DNA of 64,000 nucleotides from JBCCTX01 sp964652565 (lineage in GTDB: Bacteria; Bacteroidota; Bacteroidia; J057). A program made the position numbers and the translations under genes. The notes beneath the pieces were generated by a model. That model searched no databases. It worked only from the letters and a program-made list of their open reading frames with translations, and had not been told where the DNA came from. This document shows positions 35,312-44,634 of this stretch, in pieces; the first letter of the stretch is position 1, and each line of letters starts with the position of its first letter. The stretch is taken from assembly GCA_964652565.1 (NCBI GenBank), contig CAZZEC010000008.1:1-64000 (forward strand), in the 5' to 3' direction.

Positions 35312-35746
35312 TTATCTGTTTAACGATATGATCGCTTCTATAGCTAATCGATATCCATCTCTACCAAGTCCCGATATCATCCCTTTACATATAGGAGCAA
35401 TTACAGATTGATGCCTAAATTCCTCTCTTGCAAAGATATGAGAAATGTGAACTTCTATAATTGGCTTAGATATCATCGATAAGGCATCTCGAATTGCATA
35501 ACTATAATGTGTGAAAGCACCGAGATTCACTACTAATCCTGAAAGATGTTCCTCAAAGGTTTGGTGAATGCGGTCAATGATTTTGCCTTCATGGTTAGAC
35601 TGAAAATGAAAGATATCGATGTCAGGAAAACGTGTTTGGAGCGTTTCAATAGTTTCACCTAAGGTCTCATTCCCATAATATTGAGGTTCGCGCTTTCCCA
35701 GCATATTTAGGTTGGGACCATTTATGATCAATATTTTATGTTTCAT
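35312..35746 (-). CDS. aroQ: Type II 3-dehydroquinate dehydratase
   Basis: This enzyme catalyses the third step of the shikimate pathway, reversible dehydration of 3-dehydroquinate to 3-dehydroshikimate, by the type II (dodecameric, enolate) route. At 144 residues it has the family length. Motifs are ILIINGPNLNMLGKREP, the flexible loop tyrosine in YYG, QSNHEGKIIDRI, the GAFTHYSYAIRDAL block (usually NPAAYTHTSVALRDAL), and EVHISHIFAREEFRHQS with the catalytic His and Arg. It is divergent from xerD. Assignment is secure. Confidence 0.96.
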   Translation of the reverse strand: MKHKILIINGPNLNMLGKREPQYYGNETLGETIETLQTRFPDIDIFHFQSNHEGKIIDRIHQTFEEHLSGLVVNLGAFTHYSYAIRDALSMISKPIIEVHISHIFAREEFRHQSVIAPICKGMISGLGRDGYRLAIEAIISLNR

Positions 35747-35835
35747 GAGTCAAGTAAGTAATCATAACTATGTAAATTAGGTGTAAGTTAAGATTGTTTT
35801 GCTACATCATTCTTCTTTAGATACAAGAAAAATAC

Positions 35836-36753
35836 ATGTCGAATAATAAGGTAACATGGGATTTAGCAATTGAGGAATATGGCTATTATCTACAACTCGA
35901 ACGAGATGTATCAGCTCATACATATGAAGCATATTTAAAAGATTTGGAGCGTTTTGCTAGATACATGGAAACAGAATGGGAAATAACATCTCCTCAAGAG
36001 GTGAAAGCTGATGATATTAGGCAGTTTATGGAATGGTTGGTTGATATGCATTTATTGGGTGAAAGGTCCATCGCGCGTACATTATCAGCGATCAGATCTT
36101 TTTTTGCCTTCACAGTTCAAGAAGGGTGGAGGGAAGATGATTGTAGTAATATGATTCACATCCCTAAGTTTGGCAAGAAATTGCCTGAGGTGCTCAATGT
36201 AGAAGAGATAGAATCCATGCTCAATGCGTTAGATAAGTCGAAGCCGCATCATATTCGCAATCGAGCAATGTTGGAGTTGCTTTATGGTTCAGGATTAAGA
36301 GTATCAGAACTCATAAATATACGAATGGCTGATTTACATTTTGAAGAGCAATACCTTAGAGTGTTAGGCAAAGGACAGAAGGAACGATTGGTTCCATTGG
36401 GTGAACCATCTATACGTAGTTTGACATATTATTTTAATCATGTCCGATCTCAAATGAAGATCTCCGAAGGCTTTGATTCTTATGTATTTCTCAACAAACA
36501 TGGGAAGAACATCTCTCGCATTTCTGTCTTTACATTTATCAAAGCATTAGCAAGAAAAGCTGGTATTGTTAAGCAGGTAAGTCCCCATACCTTAAGACAC
36601 TCTTTTGCTACACATCTCATTGAAGGTGGGGCAGATTTAAGAGCTGTTCAGGATATGCTGGGTCATGAATCTATTACTACGACTGAAATATATCTTCATA
36701 TGGATCGAGCGTATTTGCAAGAAGTGTTTGCGATGTATCATCCTAGGAAGTAA
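35836..36753 (+). CDS. xerD: Site-specific tyrosine recombinase XerD/XerC
   Basis: This 305-residue recombinase of the Xer type resolves chromosome dimers at dif before division. The N-terminal SAM-like domain (residues 10-110) precedes the catalytic domain. All catalytic residues are visible: Arg155 (GSGLRVSEL), Lys179 (LGKGQKER), His251 and Arg254 (HTLRHSFATH), His277 (LGHESITTTEIY) and Tyr286. Length and motifs fit housekeeping XerD rather than an integrase of a mobile element. No dif-like site was recognised here. The GT-C-like gene starts 16 bp after its stop, so read-through is likely. Confidence 0.92.
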   Translation: MSNNKVTWDLAIEEYGYYLQLERDVSAHTYEAYLKDLERFARYMETEWEITSPQEVKADDIRQFMEWLVDMHLLGERSIARTLSAIRSFFAFTVQEGWREDDCSNMIHIPKFGKKLPEVLNVEEIESMLNALDKSKPHHIRNRAMLELLYGSGLRVSELINIRMADLHFEEQYLRVLGKGQKERLVPLGEPSIRSLTYYFNHVRSQMKISEGFDSYVFLNKHGKNISRISVFTFIKALARKAGIVKQVSPHTLRHSFATHLIEGGADLRAVQDMLGHESITTTEIYLHMDRAYLQEVFAMYHPRK

Positions 36754-36769
36754 TGTACAAAGTGTAACT

Positions 36770-38314
36770 ATGCCTATTCGATTGACAATGGAAAGGGATT
36801 CACGATATGTAGAATACGTTTTACTTATTCTATTAATACTACTGTACGCATGGATGATATTCCTTGAGGGGATAAGAATCGACACCACATATTATTTTGG
36901 ATTATTCGATGATGCGATGATATCAATGAGATATGCGCGAAATCTGGCTGAAGGATACGGATTAGTATGGAATCCTGGCGAATACATTGAAGGTTATTCT
37001 AATCTTCTGTGGGTATTATGGATGTCAATGATACATGTTTTACCTATTGCAGAAAGTAAAATTTGTTTGATAGTAAGCCTTTCAGGCATATTTATACTAT
37101 TGACTAATTTATATGTCATTAAGAAAATAGCATCTATATATTTAGGTAATTCCTATCCATATGTAATTGCAATATTGATCTGTGTCGGTTTTAACTTTTC
37201 ATTCTTCTTTTGGACATTAAGAGGTATGGAGACGGGGCTGGTTTCCTTGTTTATTAACATAGCTATATACCTTTTGATGATAAAGCCATCAATGAATAGG
37301 GATATACAATTGATAGTAATTTGTGTGTTGATGTTATTATTGAGAATGGACACCCTGCCCGTTATTGTAGTTATTGCGTTATATAAACTGTTGAAAGCGC
37401 CAGTATCAATGAATAATATTGGTTTTTGGGGAATTGTTTTGTGTACAATTTTTACCCTATTGATTTGGACAGTATTGAGATATGAATATTATCATCAATA
37501 TTTACCCAATACTTACTATCATAAACTCACGGGTATTAGTCTTATAGAGCGAATTGAGCGAGGAGTAAAAGCGCTGGGTTATACATGTATATACAAAGGA
37601 TATGGGGTATATCTGTTCCCCTTATTATTTATGATACAAAAGCGAATGAAGATAAAACGAGATTTTCTGTTGCTGGTAGCTGTCTTATCTATATCAATTG
37701 CCTACTCTGTATACGTAGGAGGAGATGCATGGGAAAGAAAATTTGTACTCAATAGATTTATTTCAGTTGGTCTTCCATTACTTGTTATCCTTTTCGTATA
37801 TACCATCAAATCTCTTAACCTCTCTATCTTTCACAAAAGACCTTTCCTAAGGCTCGTAGTTATTTATGGATGTTCCATTGCTATCAATATCCCTGTCTAC
37901 TATTCTTGGATTCACAAAGGAGGAATTCAAACCATACAGCACCAGGATAAGATCAAACAGGGTGTGATAATCAATGAATATACTTCTCCTGATACAAGGG
38001 TGGCAGTGGTATGGGCAGGGACCATTCCTTATTTTTCTCATAGATATGCGATTGATCTTCTAGGAAAAATGGATAGTACAATAGCGAGAGGCGAAAATAA
38101 AATAGTAGAAGAGTTTTATCCAGGACACAACAAGTGGAATTATGCTTACAGTATTGATACTTACAAACCAGATCTTATTAGTAGACTTTGGTTTCCTACC
38201 CCAAAAGATACGTTACTGCTCATTGAAAAAGGATATATACCTTTAAATCAGGGATTCTGGATGCTTAAACATTCCGAGTACAAGATTGAACCAGCATTTT
38301 TACAAAACTTTTAA
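36770..38314 (+). CDS. Polytopic GT-C-like membrane glycosyltransferase (AftB-like)
   Basis: This protein of about 514 residues has some ten transmembrane helices. The first periplasmic loop contains GLFDDAMISMRYARNLAEG and the pattern GLVWNPGEYIEGYSNLLWVL. The DDAxISxRYARNL and NPGExxEGYSN motifs are typical of GT-C arabinofuranosyltransferase-like proteins (AftB relatives), in which the acidic pair is catalytic and uses polyprenyl-linked sugars. The start is ATG 36770 (MPIRLTMERD); a longer frame overlaps xerD. In Bacteroidota the acceptor is unknown, so this is a probable glycosyltransferase acting outside the inner membrane. Confidence 0.75.
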   Translation: MPIRLTMERDSRYVEYVLLILLILLYAWMIFLEGIRIDTTYYFGLFDDAMISMRYARNLAEGYGLVWNPGEYIEGYSNLLWVLWMSMIHVLPIAESKICLIVSLSGIFILLTNLYVIKKIASIYLGNSYPYVIAILICVGFNFSFFFWTLRGMETGLVSLFINIAIYLLMIKPSMNRDIQLIVICVLMLLLRMDTLPVIVVIALYKLLKAPVSMNNIGFWGIVLCTIFTLLIWTVLRYEYYHQYLPNTYYHKLTGISLIERIERGVKALGYTCIYKGYGVYLFPLLFMIQKRMKIKRDFLLLVAVLSISIAYSVYVGGDAWERKFVLNRFISVGLPLLVILFVYTIKSLNLSIFHKRPFLRLVVIYGCSIAINIPVYYSWIHKGGIQTIQHQDKIKQGVIINEYTSPDTRVAVVWAGTIPYFSHRYAIDLLGKMDSTIARGENKIVEEFYPGHNKWNYAYSIDTYKPDLISRLWFPTPKDTLLLIEKGYIPLNQGFWMLKHSEYKIEPAFLQNF

Positions 38315-38384
38315 ACAGCACAGACTAAGTCCATTTAGAAGTAAATTTCATCTAACGTACGCATATCATTTATCCTGTTTGGGG

Positions 38385-38406
38385 TGTAACATTCTTTCAT
38401 GTTACA
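38385..38406 (+). terminator. Hairpin after the GT-C gene
   Basis: TGTAACAT (38385-38392) and ATGTTACA (38399-38406) pair perfectly with a 6-nt loop. No T-tract follows, so it may equally be an operator. Further TGTAAC-type motifs lie downstream at 38444-38450 and, inverted, at 38482-38488. Confidence 0.35.
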
Positions 38407-38585
38407 TACCTGCTAACATTTGATACGTCAGCGTCAAAATTTAGTGTAACTATCAACCCTATCAATATATGGTTATTCAGGGTGTTACCTTAATGCTATT
38501 CAAAGGGACAATTGAGCTACTCCTTTCCTTATTTCCCACCTAGGTTTGCTATCGAACATTTAACCAATCATTAACATCTATTTTT

Positions 38586-41198
38586 ATGAAACTAAATGTA
38601 AAAATCATGAACAGTTGGGGTATCCTATCAATAGTGACGATCTTAGCTATTACAGGGTGTATAAAACCTCAACAACCCAAGGCTTTTGAAACGGAGCCAT
38701 TTTTAGCCCAAAAGACATCAATAGATGATGTTTCTACTAGCTTGCAGATCGATAGGTCTCATTACCTGGGCTTTTGGGAAAACAGAGGACAAATTAACAC
38801 AGAGAAAGATATCCGCTTTTATCTAGAGACTGTTGGTGTAGGCTGCTATTTAAGACCAGATGGAATTACCTATATGTGGGTAAGAGAAATAGAAGCAGAA
38901 GATACTACAAATATGGATGGAAGAACGCTTGCTACTGAGATGATCACATTAAACTGGCTCAATGCAAATCCCAAAGTTCGAATTCATGGAGAAAATCCTG
39001 CATCGGACGTATTGCATTATTTTAGAAGTGATACGACCCTAAATATGAGAGATGTACAGAGGTTTCAAAAAGTGATCTACGAAGAACTGTATCCACATAT
39101 TGACATGATCATGTATATACAGGATAGCCATGTAAAGTACGATTTTGTGGTAAAACCTGGTGGAAATGTCGAAGACATAGCTTTTTCCTATGATGGGGAA
39201 CAGAAACTGGAATTAGCCGAGGATAGTAGTATGATCATTAATGGGGAATTAGGAAAGCTACATGAAGGCAAGCCTTATACATATCAGGAAATTGATGGAG
39301 AAAAAAGGTTTGTTGCTTCAGCATATCGAGTCGAGGATGGAGTCATTCAGTTTGATGTAGAATCATATAACGACTGTGAAACCCTCATCATCGACCCTAC
39401 GCTTATGTGGGCGACATATTATGGCGGACCAAAATCTGAAGTTGGACGTTCAGTTTCTACGGACCATTTAGGTAATGTGTATGTAGTAGGTATTGCATAT
39501 GAAAATTATATCGATTTTGGTACGTTTGGAGCGCATAAGAGGAACTTTTACGATGCACAAGATGCCTTTCTCATTAAGTTTAATGCCGCTGGAGTTCGCC
39601 AATGGGCAACTTATTATGGAGGACCTCACAATGATGCTGGATTAAGTGTGTGTAATGATCACTTGGGCAATGTATACCTTGCAGGATACACAGAGAGCGA
39701 TGTAGATATTGCACATAATGGGCATGATAATGAATATAATCAAACGAGTAGTGCTGGTAACAACCGTTTTCACAGAGATGCCTTTCTGGTAAAGTTCAAT
39801 ACAGATGGTGATCGACAGTGGGCAACCTATTATGGAGGGGAAGATCAACGGTCAGATGAAGCAAGAGGAGTTGCTACAGACCATCTTGGCAACGTATTCC
39901 TTACGGGATTAACCAACAGTGAACAGGATATTGCAATCGATGGACATCAGAACTCATTGGGACATGATTATGGAAAAGGAGGACCTATATATCACGATGC
40001 TTTTTTAGTAAAGTTCAATTCCAATGGAGTCAGGCTTTGGGGAACATATTTTGGAAAACATGGAGCGGACTTAGCCAATGATGTGTGTACAGACGATTGG
40101 GGAAGTATATATATCGCAGGGAATACCAAGAGTACGGGGATGGGGTATAAGGGGCATGATCTTTCTTACTCAGAGGATAATGATGCTTTTTTGGCGAAAT
40201 TTAGTACAGATGGCAAGAGGTATTGGTCTACGTATTATGGAGACCAGGGGATAGACCAAGGACATAGCGTGGCTACAGATGGCGGATTTGTCTATCTGGC
40301 AGGCATTACTTCCAGTAGTAATTTTATCGCCCACGATGGTTATGATGGGTTTTGGAGCGGTGGAATGGATGCGTTCTTAGTGAAGTTCAACTTTCTGGGT
40401 ACTCGTTTCTGGGGAACGTATTATGGAGGTTCTGAAGATGAAGCGCTGTATAATAATGGAGCCATAACAGATGATCCACTGGAAAAGTATCTCAAGAGCA
40501 ATTCTGTAAGTGTCAGTAAGAATGGAGATGTATATTTATCTGGCACCACCAATAGTCCTAGTGCAATAGCCTCACCAGGAGGATATGATACGAGTCTGGA
40601 TGGAGATAGGGATGGTTTTCTCGTTAGGTTCTTTCCCAATGGAAGTAGACAATGGGCTACGTATTATGGGGGAGATGAGAGAGAGTATATTTATGATGTA
40701 ACTACAGACCCTGCAGCAAGTGTTTATATTGTTGGCTCTAGTACAAGTTATGAGCTTGGCTATAACGGGCACGACAACTCTTATGATGACTCTGGAAGTC
40801 TTTATAACACGTTCTCAGATGTCATTTTAGCAAAGTTTTATCCATATGGTACAGGCCCAAATCCTGGTGAAGGAGGAGGAGGTTTTAAGGGGAATGACAG
40901 GCCTGGTCAGGGATCAACAGGAGGTAACTTGATAGGTAATACCAGTAACCTTATATATAGCCCGTCATTGGCATTTTCCCCTAACCCTGCAAACGGATAT
41001 ACAGAGGTATCGTGGAGTCAGGTAACTCCAAAAATGTTCCAATTGATTAATATGAGGGGGCATATCGTCTATGCTAGAGAGATTGAAGAGGAAGAAACTG
41101 GGTTTAGACTAGAAGTGGGCAGATTTCCTGCTGGGGTGTATACAGGTTCATTACAGACAGAACAAGGTGTCTTAACAAAGAAATTAGTAGTTAAGTAG
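38586..41198 (+). CDS. SBBP-repeat surface lipoprotein with T9SS C-terminal domain
   Basis: This is an 870-residue protein. The N-terminal signal ends in a lipobox (AITGC, Cys25). Residues 55-270 form a DUF7948-like domain with FWENRGQINTEKDIRFYLE. From about 275 to 740 lie seven or so SBBP repeats, each starting with WATYYGGP-type sequence and continuing DHLGNVYVVG and DAFLIKFNAAG, which build a beta-propeller. A Gly/Asn-rich linker leads to a type A T9SS sorting domain (FSPNPANGYTEVSW to GVLTKKLVVK). The protein should be exported and delivered to the cell surface. The combination of lipobox and T9SS signal is unusual. Function is probably adhesive or structural. Confidence 0.88.
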   Translation: MKLNVKIMNSWGILSIVTILAITGCIKPQQPKAFETEPFLAQKTSIDDVSTSLQIDRSHYLGFWENRGQINTEKDIRFYLETVGVGCYLRPDGITYMWVREIEAEDTTNMDGRTLATEMITLNWLNANPKVRIHGENPASDVLHYFRSDTTLNMRDVQRFQKVIYEELYPHIDMIMYIQDSHVKYDFVVKPGGNVEDIAFSYDGEQKLELAEDSSMIINGELGKLHEGKPYTYQEIDGEKRFVASAYRVEDGVIQFDVESYNDCETLIIDPTLMWATYYGGPKSEVGRSVSTDHLGNVYVVGIAYENYIDFGTFGAHKRNFYDAQDAFLIKFNAAGVRQWATYYGGPHNDAGLSVCNDHLGNVYLAGYTESDVDIAHNGHDNEYNQTSSAGNNRFHRDAFLVKFNTDGDRQWATYYGGEDQRSDEARGVATDHLGNVFLTGLTNSEQDIAIDGHQNSLGHDYGKGGPIYHDAFLVKFNSNGVRLWGTYFGKHGADLANDVCTDDWGSIYIAGNTKSTGMGYKGHDLSYSEDNDAFLAKFSTDGKRYWSTYYGDQGIDQGHSVATDGGFVYLAGITSSSNFIAHDGYDGFWSGGMDAFLVKFNFLGTRFWGTYYGGSEDEALYNNGAITDDPLEKYLKSNSVSVSKNGDVYLSGTTNSPSAIASPGGYDTSLDGDRDGFLVRFFPNGSRQWATYYGGDEREYIYDVTTDPAASVYIVGSSTSYELGYNGHDNSYDDSGSLYNTFSDVILAKFYPYGTGPNPGEGGGGFKGNDRPGQGSTGGNLIGNTSNLIYSPSLAFSPNPANGYTEVSWSQVTPKMFQLINMRGHIVYAREIEEEETGFRLEVGRFPAGVYTGSLQTEQGVLTKKLVVK

Positions 41199-41217
41199 TT
41201 AGAATCAGGTTGTATTT

Positions 41218-41247
41218 CGGGATTGTCCTTATGGATAATCCCGTTTT
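41218..41247. terminator. Terminator between convergent genes
   Basis: CGGGATTGTCC (41218-41228) pairs with GGATAATCCCG (41233-41243) with one wobble and a 4-nt loop, followed by four Ts on the plus strand. It serves the SBBP lipoprotein gene. Confidence 0.75.
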
Positions 41248-41323
41248 GTATTTGATACAATCAATGATACTAGTAGCTAAATAGTTACCCTTTAAATAGC
41301 TATTTGACCTGTTCGTTTGGTAT

Positions 41324-42313
41324 CTACTTTTCCAATTTTACTTTAGACTCCAGTTCCTTAATCTTATGAAGGATTTCATGAGCAGTTCTTAGAGCCAGAA
41401 ATCCATCATTGATTGATACTTTTACAGGAGTATTATCTATAATAGCTGATGCAAATTCTTCCAATTCCATTTTAATAGAATTGACGGGTTTTACCTCAGG
41501 TAAATCGTAAACTAAATATTTTGTATGTGTGCCTGAATCAAGGGGAAAACGCATGACTCCATCTTCTCCTTCTTCTTCAGTGATATTAAAAATTTCTGAC
41601 TTTTTTTCAAGAAAATCTATTGCCAGATAGGTATTTTTCTGAAACATCCTCAATCTGCGCATATTCTTTACAGAAATTCTACTGGCAGTTAAATTAGCTA
41701 CGCAGCCGTTTTCAAATTCTAACCTTGCATTGGCGATATCAGGAGTATCACTTATAACTGCTACACCACTTGCACTAATGTGATGAATAGGAGATTTTAC
41801 CATACTCAGAATAACATCTAAGTCGTGTATCATCAAATCAAGTACTACCGAGACATCTGTACCACGAGGATTGTATTTAGCCAATCTATGGCCTTCTATA
41901 AACATGGGTTCGAGATGTCTGTCTTCCACGGCAAGAAATGCCGGATTGAAACGTTCTACATGTCCTACTTGTGCTTTCAACCCTGTTGCTTCTACTAGTT
42001 CTTTTAATTCTCTGGCTTCCTCTACTGTATGGGTAAGTGGTTTTTCTATAAAAATATGCTTCCCTTTATTCAGGGCTTGTTTGGCATAGGTAAAATGTGA
42101 TAGGGTAGGAGTGACAATGTCTACAGCATCAACAGCATCGATTAAATCTTCTGCACTATTCCAGGCAGGAATCTGAAACTCTTCAGATACTTTTTGTGCG
42201 GTTTCAGTATTCGTATCGTAAAATCCCACAAAATTAAACGCATCAATTTCTTTAATCAATCGTAAATGAATTTTACCTAAATGTCCGATACCAAGAAGTC
42301 CAATTTTTATCAT
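41324..42313 (-). CDS. Gfo/Idh/MocA family oxidoreductase
   Basis: This NAD(P)-dependent dehydrogenase has about 329 residues. The start at 42313 (MIKIGLLGIGHLGKIHLRLI) places the dinucleotide loop GIGHLG right after the first strand; the longer frame to 42364 is unlikely. The second hallmark EKPLTHTVEEA, carrying the catalytic Lys region, is present, as is the C-terminal dimer sheet with HDLDVILSMV. Members act on sugars, inositols, biliverdin or UDP-sugars, and the substrate here is not evident. It is divergent from the cytochrome/propeller lipoprotein and ends at a convergent hairpin. Confidence 0.9.
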   Translation of the reverse strand: MIKIGLLGIGHLGKIHLRLIKEIDAFNFVGFYDTNTETAQKVSEEFQIPAWNSAEDLIDAVDAVDIVTPTLSHFTYAKQALNKGKHIFIEKPLTHTVEEARELKELVEATGLKAQVGHVERFNPAFLAVEDRHLEPMFIEGHRLAKYNPRGTDVSVVLDLMIHDLDVILSMVKSPIHHISASGVAVISDTPDIANARLEFENGCVANLTASRISVKNMRRLRMFQKNTYLAIDFLEKKSEIFNITEEEGEDGVMRFPLDSGTHTKYLVYDLPEVKPVNSIKMELEEFASAIIDNTPVKVSINDGFLALRTAHEILHKIKELESKVKLEK

Positions 42314-42412
42314 AGGTGTTTGGGGAGTTGTAACAATTCTTAGTCTAGGTGTTTTATTTATCATAGCAAAGGTAAGGGATTTTTACTTATTTTAAATTCA
42401 AGTCAGAAGTAT

Positions 42413-43900
42413 ATGTATAAACGGATATTGTGCCTTGCAATCGGGATTAGTTCAATTTTGTCAAGTTGTGAGTATGAACAAGTTGAGACATTATCAGACT
42501 TTCCTGAACCTGTCACACAGATCTTGGAGACGAATTGTGCTATATCTGGATGCCATGTAGGAAACACGCCTCCTGAAAATCTCAATCTTTCATCCTGGTC
42601 ATCTGCATTTAAGGGATCAAATTTTGGCTCTGTGATCATTCCCTATTATTCTCAATGGTCTCATCTGTTTCAACATATGAATACTTATCCTGAGCTAGGC
42701 GTCAGGGCTGAGCCTAGGATGCCTCCCAATGGAAACGTACTGAGTAAAGCAGATGTACAGACAATAAAAGCATGGATAGACGAAGGTGCCTTGAATAGCC
42801 AAGGTCAAAGTCACTGGGCAGATAAAGAACGTGTTGCAACAGGTAAGGTATTTTCATTATGTGCAGGAAGCGATTTGCTCGCTGTATCAGATATAGAAAG
42901 CAATCTCGTCATGCGTTTTATCTCTGTAGGTAGAGATGAGAATGCCAATGAGGCACCTCATTTTATCAAGGTTTCTCCTGATGGGCAATATGTGTACGTT
43001 ACATTATTATCGGGTGGTATCGTAGAGAAATATAGAACTGATGATTACGCTTTTGTTGGAAGAGCAGAAATAGGTTCAGACCCTGCATTGATAGAACTAA
43101 GTCCTGATGGCCAACGTGCCATCATTTCACATTGGAATGCCCTGCCAGGATCACCCAAGCTCACATTGCTGAATACTGAAGATATGAGCATCATATTTCA
43201 AGTAGTTGGAAGTGGGGAATTGCTGAGCTTCGGTCATGGAATGGCTACCACCAAAGATTTTCAGACCTTATATATTGTGGCAAATGAAGGAAATTATTAC
43301 GCTAAATATGAAATACGGGATCAGGCACTGGTAGAAATTGATAAATTTCCCATTGATCCTTTAGGGGCACCTATACCACAACCTACCAAGGCTTACAAGC
43401 CTTATCATTGCTTACTTACTCCTGATGAGGAACAGTTATTTATCACCTGCAACGAAACTGACGAAGTGCGAGTATTTGATACGCGAAATGATTCTCTGAT
43501 CACACGTATATCCACAGGGGATTTTCCACGTCTGATGAGTTTCGACCCTGTAGACAATCGCATATACGTAGCTTGCGCCAATGAGGAAAACTTCCCTGAG
43601 CAGGGAAGTATGAGAGGTTGTGTTACTGTTATTGACGTAAGCTCACTGAACGCAATAAGTAATATATACCGACTTGGACATCGCCCTCATGGCATAAGTG
43701 TGAGTCCTAACAACAGGTTACTCTATGTTTCCAGTGAAAATAATGGAAGTGGAAATGAAGATCCCCCTCATCACTTTATTGAAGGGGCGGAAGGTAGACC
43801 CGGAAAATATAATGTTGTAGATTTGCAAACATTGGAGGTTATTAGAGAGATGGAAACAGAAATCGCTGTTTTTCCTAATGCCTTAATAGTTAATGAATAA
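42413..43900 (+). CDS. Cytochrome c-like and YVTN beta-propeller lipoprotein
   Basis: This 495-residue lipoprotein has a lipobox ending in Cys19 (ILSSC). Just after it is a c-type heme-like motif, Cys42-x4-Cys47-His48 in NCAISGCHVG, then a later Met-containing segment (RAEPRMPPNG) that could supply a sixth ligand, and AIKAWIDEGA-type helix residues. The region from about 150 onward has YVTN-like blades (FIKVSPDGQYVYVTLLSGG, LIELSPDGQRAIIS, GISVSPNNRLLYVSSENN). It could be a periplasmic electron-transfer or sensing protein. The heme motif spacing differs from the usual CxxCH. It is followed by moaD after 15 bp. Confidence 0.75.
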   Translation: MYKRILCLAIGISSILSSCEYEQVETLSDFPEPVTQILETNCAISGCHVGNTPPENLNLSSWSSAFKGSNFGSVIIPYYSQWSHLFQHMNTYPELGVRAEPRMPPNGNVLSKADVQTIKAWIDEGALNSQGQSHWADKERVATGKVFSLCAGSDLLAVSDIESNLVMRFISVGRDENANEAPHFIKVSPDGQYVYVTLLSGGIVEKYRTDDYAFVGRAEIGSDPALIELSPDGQRAIISHWNALPGSPKLTLLNTEDMSIIFQVVGSGELLSFGHGMATTKDFQTLYIVANEGNYYAKYEIRDQALVEIDKFPIDPLGAPIPQPTKAYKPYHCLLTPDEEQLFITCNETDEVRVFDTRNDSLITRISTGDFPRLMSFDPVDNRIYVACANEENFPEQGSMRGCVTVIDVSSLNAISNIYRLGHRPHGISVSPNNRLLYVSSENNGSGNEDPPHHFIEGAEGRPGKYNVVDLQTLEVIREMETEIAVFPNALIVNE

Positions 43901-43915
43901 GCAACTCCTTATCAT

Positions 43916-44158
43916 ATGGAACTTACGATTATTGCCTTTGGTATTGCCCGTGATATATTAGGTGGGAAAGAAATTACATATCAGTTAACGCCTCCTTTTA
44001 CCGTAAGACATTTATTAGATTCATTGCAAACAGACTATCCTAAAATTGAAGGGCTTGCCAGTATTAAGGTGGCTATTAATAGTCAATACGTTGGAGATGA
44101 GAACACCATTAGCTCTGATGATGAGATTGTACTAATTCCTCCAGTTAGTGGAGGTTGA
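43916..44158 (+). CDS. moaD: Molybdopterin synthase small subunit
   Basis: This 80-residue ubiquitin-fold protein carries the sulfur used to make molybdopterin. Its C-terminus is VSGG, the conserved Gly-Gly that is adenylated and thiocarboxylated by MoeB-type enzymes. FTVRHLLDSLQTDYP, ALIP-like turns and the ending DDEIVLIPPVSGG are typical of MoaD. It is immediately upstream of moaE (31 bp), with which it forms the alpha2-beta2 molybdopterin synthase. No moeB or other mo genes lie in the window. Confidence 0.92.
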   Translation: MELTIIAFGIARDILGGKEITYQLTPPFTVRHLLDSLQTDYPKIEGLASIKVAINSQYVGDENTISSDDEIVLIPPVSGG

Positions 44159-44189
44159 CGTATTTTATTTACTGTAGAACAAATACCTT

Positions 44190-44633
44190 ATGCAGAATAC
44201 AAGTGCAATAGATCAAATCTCTTTAGTAGAGATCCAGGATACCCCGCTAGTTCCAGGCGAAGTGATAAAGAACATTAGTTCTCCAAGATGCGGTGCTATA
44301 GATGTCTTTATCGGTACCGTGAGAAATCACACAAAGGGTAAGCGTGTAATTAGGTTGGATTTTGAAGCTTATGATAAAATGGCCATCAAAGAGATGAAAA
44401 AAATCATCCAGCAGGCAAGATCACAGTGGCCAGTTGAACACATGGCTATGGTGCATAGGACAGGTAAGTTACAAATTGGAGATATCGCAGTGATCATAGC
44501 TGTATCTACTCCACATCGTTCCGCTTCATTTGCCGCATGCCAGTTTGCTATAGATACGCTGAAGGAGACCGTTCCCATTTGGAAAAAAGAAATTTTTGAA
44601 GATGGTGAGGTCTGGGTGGCTGCACATCCTTGA
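44190..44633 (+). CDS. moaE: Molybdopterin synthase catalytic subunit
   Basis: This 147-residue protein converts cyclic pyranopterin monophosphate to molybdopterin using sulfur delivered by MoaD. Motifs are GAIDVFIGTVRNHTKGKRV, LDFEAYDKMA, MVHRTGKLQIGD and AVSTPHRSASFAACQFAID, with the active-site lysine region KETVPIWKKEIFEDG near the C-terminus. It pairs with moaD just upstream. It is convergent with the TonB receptor, with only 1 bp between stops. Assignment is certain. Confidence 0.95.
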   Translation: MQNTSAIDQISLVEIQDTPLVPGEVIKNISSPRCGAIDVFIGTVRNHTKGKRVIRLDFEAYDKMAIKEMKKIIQQARSQWPVEHMAMVHRTGKLQIGDIAVIIAVSTPHRSASFAACQFAIDTLKETVPIWKKEIFEDGEVWVAAHP

Positions 44634-44634
44634 A

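Noticed and set aside
35836..36753. Tyrosine recombinase as part of a mobile element
   Set aside because: Flanking genes are chromosomal housekeeping genes, the length and motifs fit XerD, and no direct repeats or tRNA attachment site are seen.
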